DNA of 16,985 bases, taken from NCBI GenBank assembly GCA_022865365.1, contig JALHSW010000567.1, positions 1 through 16,985 of the forward strand, in the 5' to 3' direction. Of the stretch, positions 13,427 to 16,985 are shown one piece after another. Every line of letters begins with the position of its first letter. The first letter of the stretch is position 1. The position numbers were made by a program, and so were the translations under genes. The notes beneath the pieces are model-generated. The model was not told the origin of the DNA. It saw nothing but the letters and a program-made list of their open reading frames with translations, and searched no databases. This stretch comes from Acidimicrobiia bacterium (GTDB taxonomy: Bacteria > Actinomycetota > Acidimicrobiia > IMCC26256 > PALSA-555).

Positions 13427-14883
13427 CTACGACGAGAGGCGTTCGTCGAGGAGGCGGTTGAGGAGCCGGGGGTTGCCCTGGCCCTTGGTCGCCTTCATCG
13501 CCTCACCCATGAGGAAGCCGCGCTTCTTCTTGCGGGCCTTGTCGTCGCCGCTGCGGTAGGACTCGACCGTCTCGGCGTTCGCGGCGATCACCGCGTCGAC
13601 CACCGCCGCGAGCTCGCCCTCGTCGCTGACCTGCGCGAGGCCGCGTTCCTCGACGATCTGCTTCGGGCGCTTCGGCTCACGCAGCGCCTCGTCGAGCACG
13701 TCCTTGGCGAGACCGCGCGAGAGCGTGCCGTCGGCGACGAGACCGACCAGCTCCGCGAGCCCGTCGGGCGCCAACGGGAGCACCTCCGCAGAGAGCCCGC
13801 TCTCGTTCAGATACGCGAGGACCTCCCCCGTGCACCAGTTCGCCACGTCCTTGGGGGTACCGGCCGAGAGTGCGACGACCGCGGCTTCGGCGTAGCCGGC
13901 GAGGCCAGGAACATCGACGAGGACCCGGGCATCGTGCTCGGCGAGGCCCCACTCCGCGACGAGGCGAGCACGCTTGGCCGCGGGCAGCTCGGGCAGCGAG
14001 CCCCGAACCCGGGCCCGCTGCTCCTCGGTCGGCGCGACGGGCAGGAGGTCGGGCTCGGGGAAGTAGCGGTAGTCGCTCGATCCTTCCTTGCTGCGCATGC
14101 CGTGGGTGGTGCCGTCGGCTTCGTCCCAGTGGCGCGTCTCCTGCGCGATCCGCTCACCGGCCTCGAGTGCCGCGATCTGCCGCTCGATCTCGTGGTCGAT
14201 CGCGCGCCCGAGCGAGCGGAGCGAGTTCATGTTCTTGACCTCGACCTTCGTGCCCAGCTCCCCCGTGTCGCCGACGGGGCGCACCGACACGTTTGCGTCG
14301 ACGCGCATCGAGCCTTCCTCCATCTTCACGTCGGAGACACCGATCGCGAGCAGCACAGCACGCAGCTCGGTCGCGTAGCCGCGCGCCTGCTCGGCCGACG
14401 TGATGTCGGGGCGACTCACGATCTCCATGAGCGGCACGCCGGCCCGGTTGTAGTCGATCAACGAGTGGTCGGCTCCGTGGATGCGCCCGCCCCCACCGAT
14501 GTGCTGCGACTTGCCCGTGTCCTCTTCGAGATGGGCACGTTCGATGCGGATCATCGAGCCGCCGACGTCGAGGACGCCGTCGGCAAGGATCGGGTCCTCG
14601 TACTGACTGACCTGATAGTCCTTGGGCATGTCCGGGTAGAAGTAGTTCTTGCGGGCGAAGATCGAGCGCTCGGGCACGTTGAACGACAACGCTTCGGCGA
14701 GGCGCAACGCGAACTCGACCGTCGTGGCATTCAGCACCGGGAGCGAGCCGGGCAACCCGAGGCACACCGGACAGATGTTCGTGTTCGGTTCGGCGCCGAA
14801 CTCATTCGGGCACCCGCAGAACAGCTTCGTCGCGGTCGAGAGCTCGCAGTGCACCTCGAGCCCGATGGTCGGCTGGTAGTCGG

Positions 14884-14887
<4 letters not shown>
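13427..14887 (-). CDS. gatB: Asp-tRNA(Asn)/Glu-tRNA(Gln) amidotransferase subunit B
   Basis: 486 residues, the normal GatB length. The N-terminal kinase-like catalytic core begins IGLEVHCELSTATKLFCGCPNEFG, with zinc-ligand cysteines 24, 26, 39 and 42 (the latter pair in NICPVCLGLPGSLPVLN). KNYFYPDMPKDYQVSQYE, HLEEDTGKS and DYNRAGVPLMEIVS are the ATP- and tRNA-handling blocks. The C-terminal YqeY-like tail domain (from about residue 340) ends in FLMGEAMKATKGQGNP. GatB phosphorylates and amidates misacylated Glu- or Asp-tRNA using ammonia channelled from GatA. ATG 14887 overlaps the gatA stop by 4 bp (ATGA), so it is translationally coupled. Confidence 0.98.
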
Positions 14888-16307
<1,420 letters not shown>

Positions 16308-16311
<4 letters not shown>

Positions 16312-16607
16312 GGGGCGTCGAGGATGCGAGGAACGCGGAAGCGCCCGTCCTCGGCGTCGGGGGCCGCGGCGAGCACCTCGTCGCGATCGAGGGTTGGCCG
16401 CACTTCGTCGGCCCGCAGCACGTTCACGAGCGGCAGCGGGTGTGCGGTGGGCTCGACGTCGCCGAGCTCGAGGGCCGACACGTCGCCCGCGTGGTCGAGG
16501 ATCACCCCGAGCTCGCCCGTCAGGCGCTCGACCTCTTCGGGGGTGAGCGCGAGCCGAGCCAGGCGGGCCACATGCTCGACCTCTTCACGTGTGATCGGTT
16601 CAGCCAC
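16308..16607 (-). CDS. gatC: Asp-tRNA(Asn)/Glu-tRNA(Gln) amidotransferase subunit C
   Basis: 99 residues, typical GatC size. The N-terminal helix ITREEVEHVARLARLALTPEEVERL and the C-terminal LRADEVRPTLDRDEVLAAAPDAEDGRFRVPRIL are the conserved GatC blocks. GatC wraps around the GatA-GatB interface and stabilises the complex. GTG 16607 is the only good start; the Shine-Dalgarno is weak. It begins 22 nt after the ferredoxin gene, which suggests cotranscription. Confidence 0.97.
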
Positions 16608-16629
16608 GCTGGCGAGTCTACGGGCGGGT

Positions 16630-16896
16630 CTACGAGCGGACCGCTGCTGCAGGTCCGTTCGTCCTCCGCAGGTAGGGATCGTCGGCTCGTCCGGCCTGGC
16701 GCCACCACCCCTCGGGCGCTGCGCTCCACGCCGGGTCGTCGACGATGCAGTCGACCGGGCACACCGGCAGGCACTTACCGCAGCCGCTGCACAGCTCAGG
16801 CACGATCACGAGGGTCACGCCGTGGGCGAAGATCGCGCCGAAGCCCGCCGGGCACGCGCGGACGCACTCGTCGCACACAATGCACTCCGAACCCAC
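16630..16896 (-). CDS. 2[4Fe-4S] ferredoxin-type protein (5' end uncertain)
   Basis: Two complete bacterial ferredoxin motifs: Cys5-IV-Cys8-DE-Cys11-VRA-Cys15-Pro and Cys36-SG-Cys39-GK-Cys42-LPV-Cys46-Pro, the latter followed by VDCIVDD. The C-terminal tail (WSAAPEGWWRQ) is polar and cluster-free. It is a probable low-potential electron carrier in the cytosol; the partner is unknown. GTG 16896 is the first usual start codon, but it places the first cluster Cys only four residues from the N-terminus and has no ribosome site at proper distance (a GGAGG lies about 18 nt upstream). The frame is open to the window edge, and upstream residues such as RHAPLRIV could be coding, so the true gene may start outside the window. 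It lies 22 nt upstream of gatC on the same strand. Confidence 0.8.
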   Translation of the reverse strand: MGSECIVCDECVRACPAGFGAIFAHGVTLVIVPELCSGCGKCLPVCPVDCIVDDPAWSAAPEGWWRQAGRADDPYLRRTNGPAAAVRS

Positions 16897-16985
16897 GATC
16901 CGGAGTGGCGCGTGCCTCCACGTCGCCTTTCGCTCGCGCCGGTCAATGCGCTCGGCCCGATTGTGTGTGCGGCTGGCAGTGGACA
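16897..16985. other. Right edge, no independent feature resolved
   Basis: The 89 bases beyond the ferredoxin start hold no recognisable gene, RNA or strong promoter. The minus-strand ferredoxin frame stays open through them without ATG, GTG or TTG, so they are either its leader or an N-terminal extension cut off by the window. Confidence 0.4.

Overview
The window is very GC-rich, with tightly packed genes, many GTG starts and two likely leaderless promoters. Together with an ilvBNC operon controlled by a short Leu/Val leader peptide and a GatCAB amidotransferase operon, this points to an actinobacterium. An uncultured Acidimicrobiia-like lineage is my best guess, but it is an inference. If the recoding described below is right, the organism also makes selenoproteins. 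No rRNA, tRNA, CRISPR array or classical transposase is visible.

Left part (1-4516, + strand): a compact run of five genes. They are the 3' part of an amidase-signature hydrolase, a second complete paralogous amidase, an AtuA/DUF1446 protein, its small AtuA-like partner (4-bp overlap), and a peroxiredoxin-like thioredoxin-fold gene. The last gene is interrupted in frame by TGA exactly at the first position of its catalytic CxxC-type motif. A perfect 8-bp stem with an AGTT loop begins 17 nt after the TGA, as a bacterial SECIS element would. It is therefore read as a selenoprotein (UxxC).

Middle (4524-11391, - strand): a branched-chain amino acid block in the order ilvD, an Fpg/Nei-type DNA glycosylase, an attenuator (12-residue peptide MRSHHLTLVVVT, then an intrinsic terminator), ilvB, ilvN, ilvC, then plsY (phospholipid synthesis). 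IlvBN makes acetohydroxy acids, IlvC reduces and isomerises them, and IlvD dehydrates the products. The leader peptide probably couples ilvBNC transcription to Leu/Val-tRNA charging.

Right part: a BNR/Asp-box beta-propeller gene (11458-12369, +) is divergent from ilvD. Next comes a DUF559/AbiEi-type nuclease-like gene (12447-13376, -) bracketed by two identical 47-bp palindromic repeats, one of which contains its start codon. It looks like a repeat-bounded cassette inserted beside a housekeeping operon. Finally, a 2[4Fe-4S] ferredoxin gene and gatC, gatA, gatB lie on the - strand (16896 down to 13427) with overlapping or very short junctions. They would make the Asp/Glu-tRNA amidotransferase.

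The most interesting points are the UGA-recoded peroxiredoxin-like gene in an AtuA/amidase operon, the repeat-bounded DUF559 gene, and the ilvBNC attenuator.
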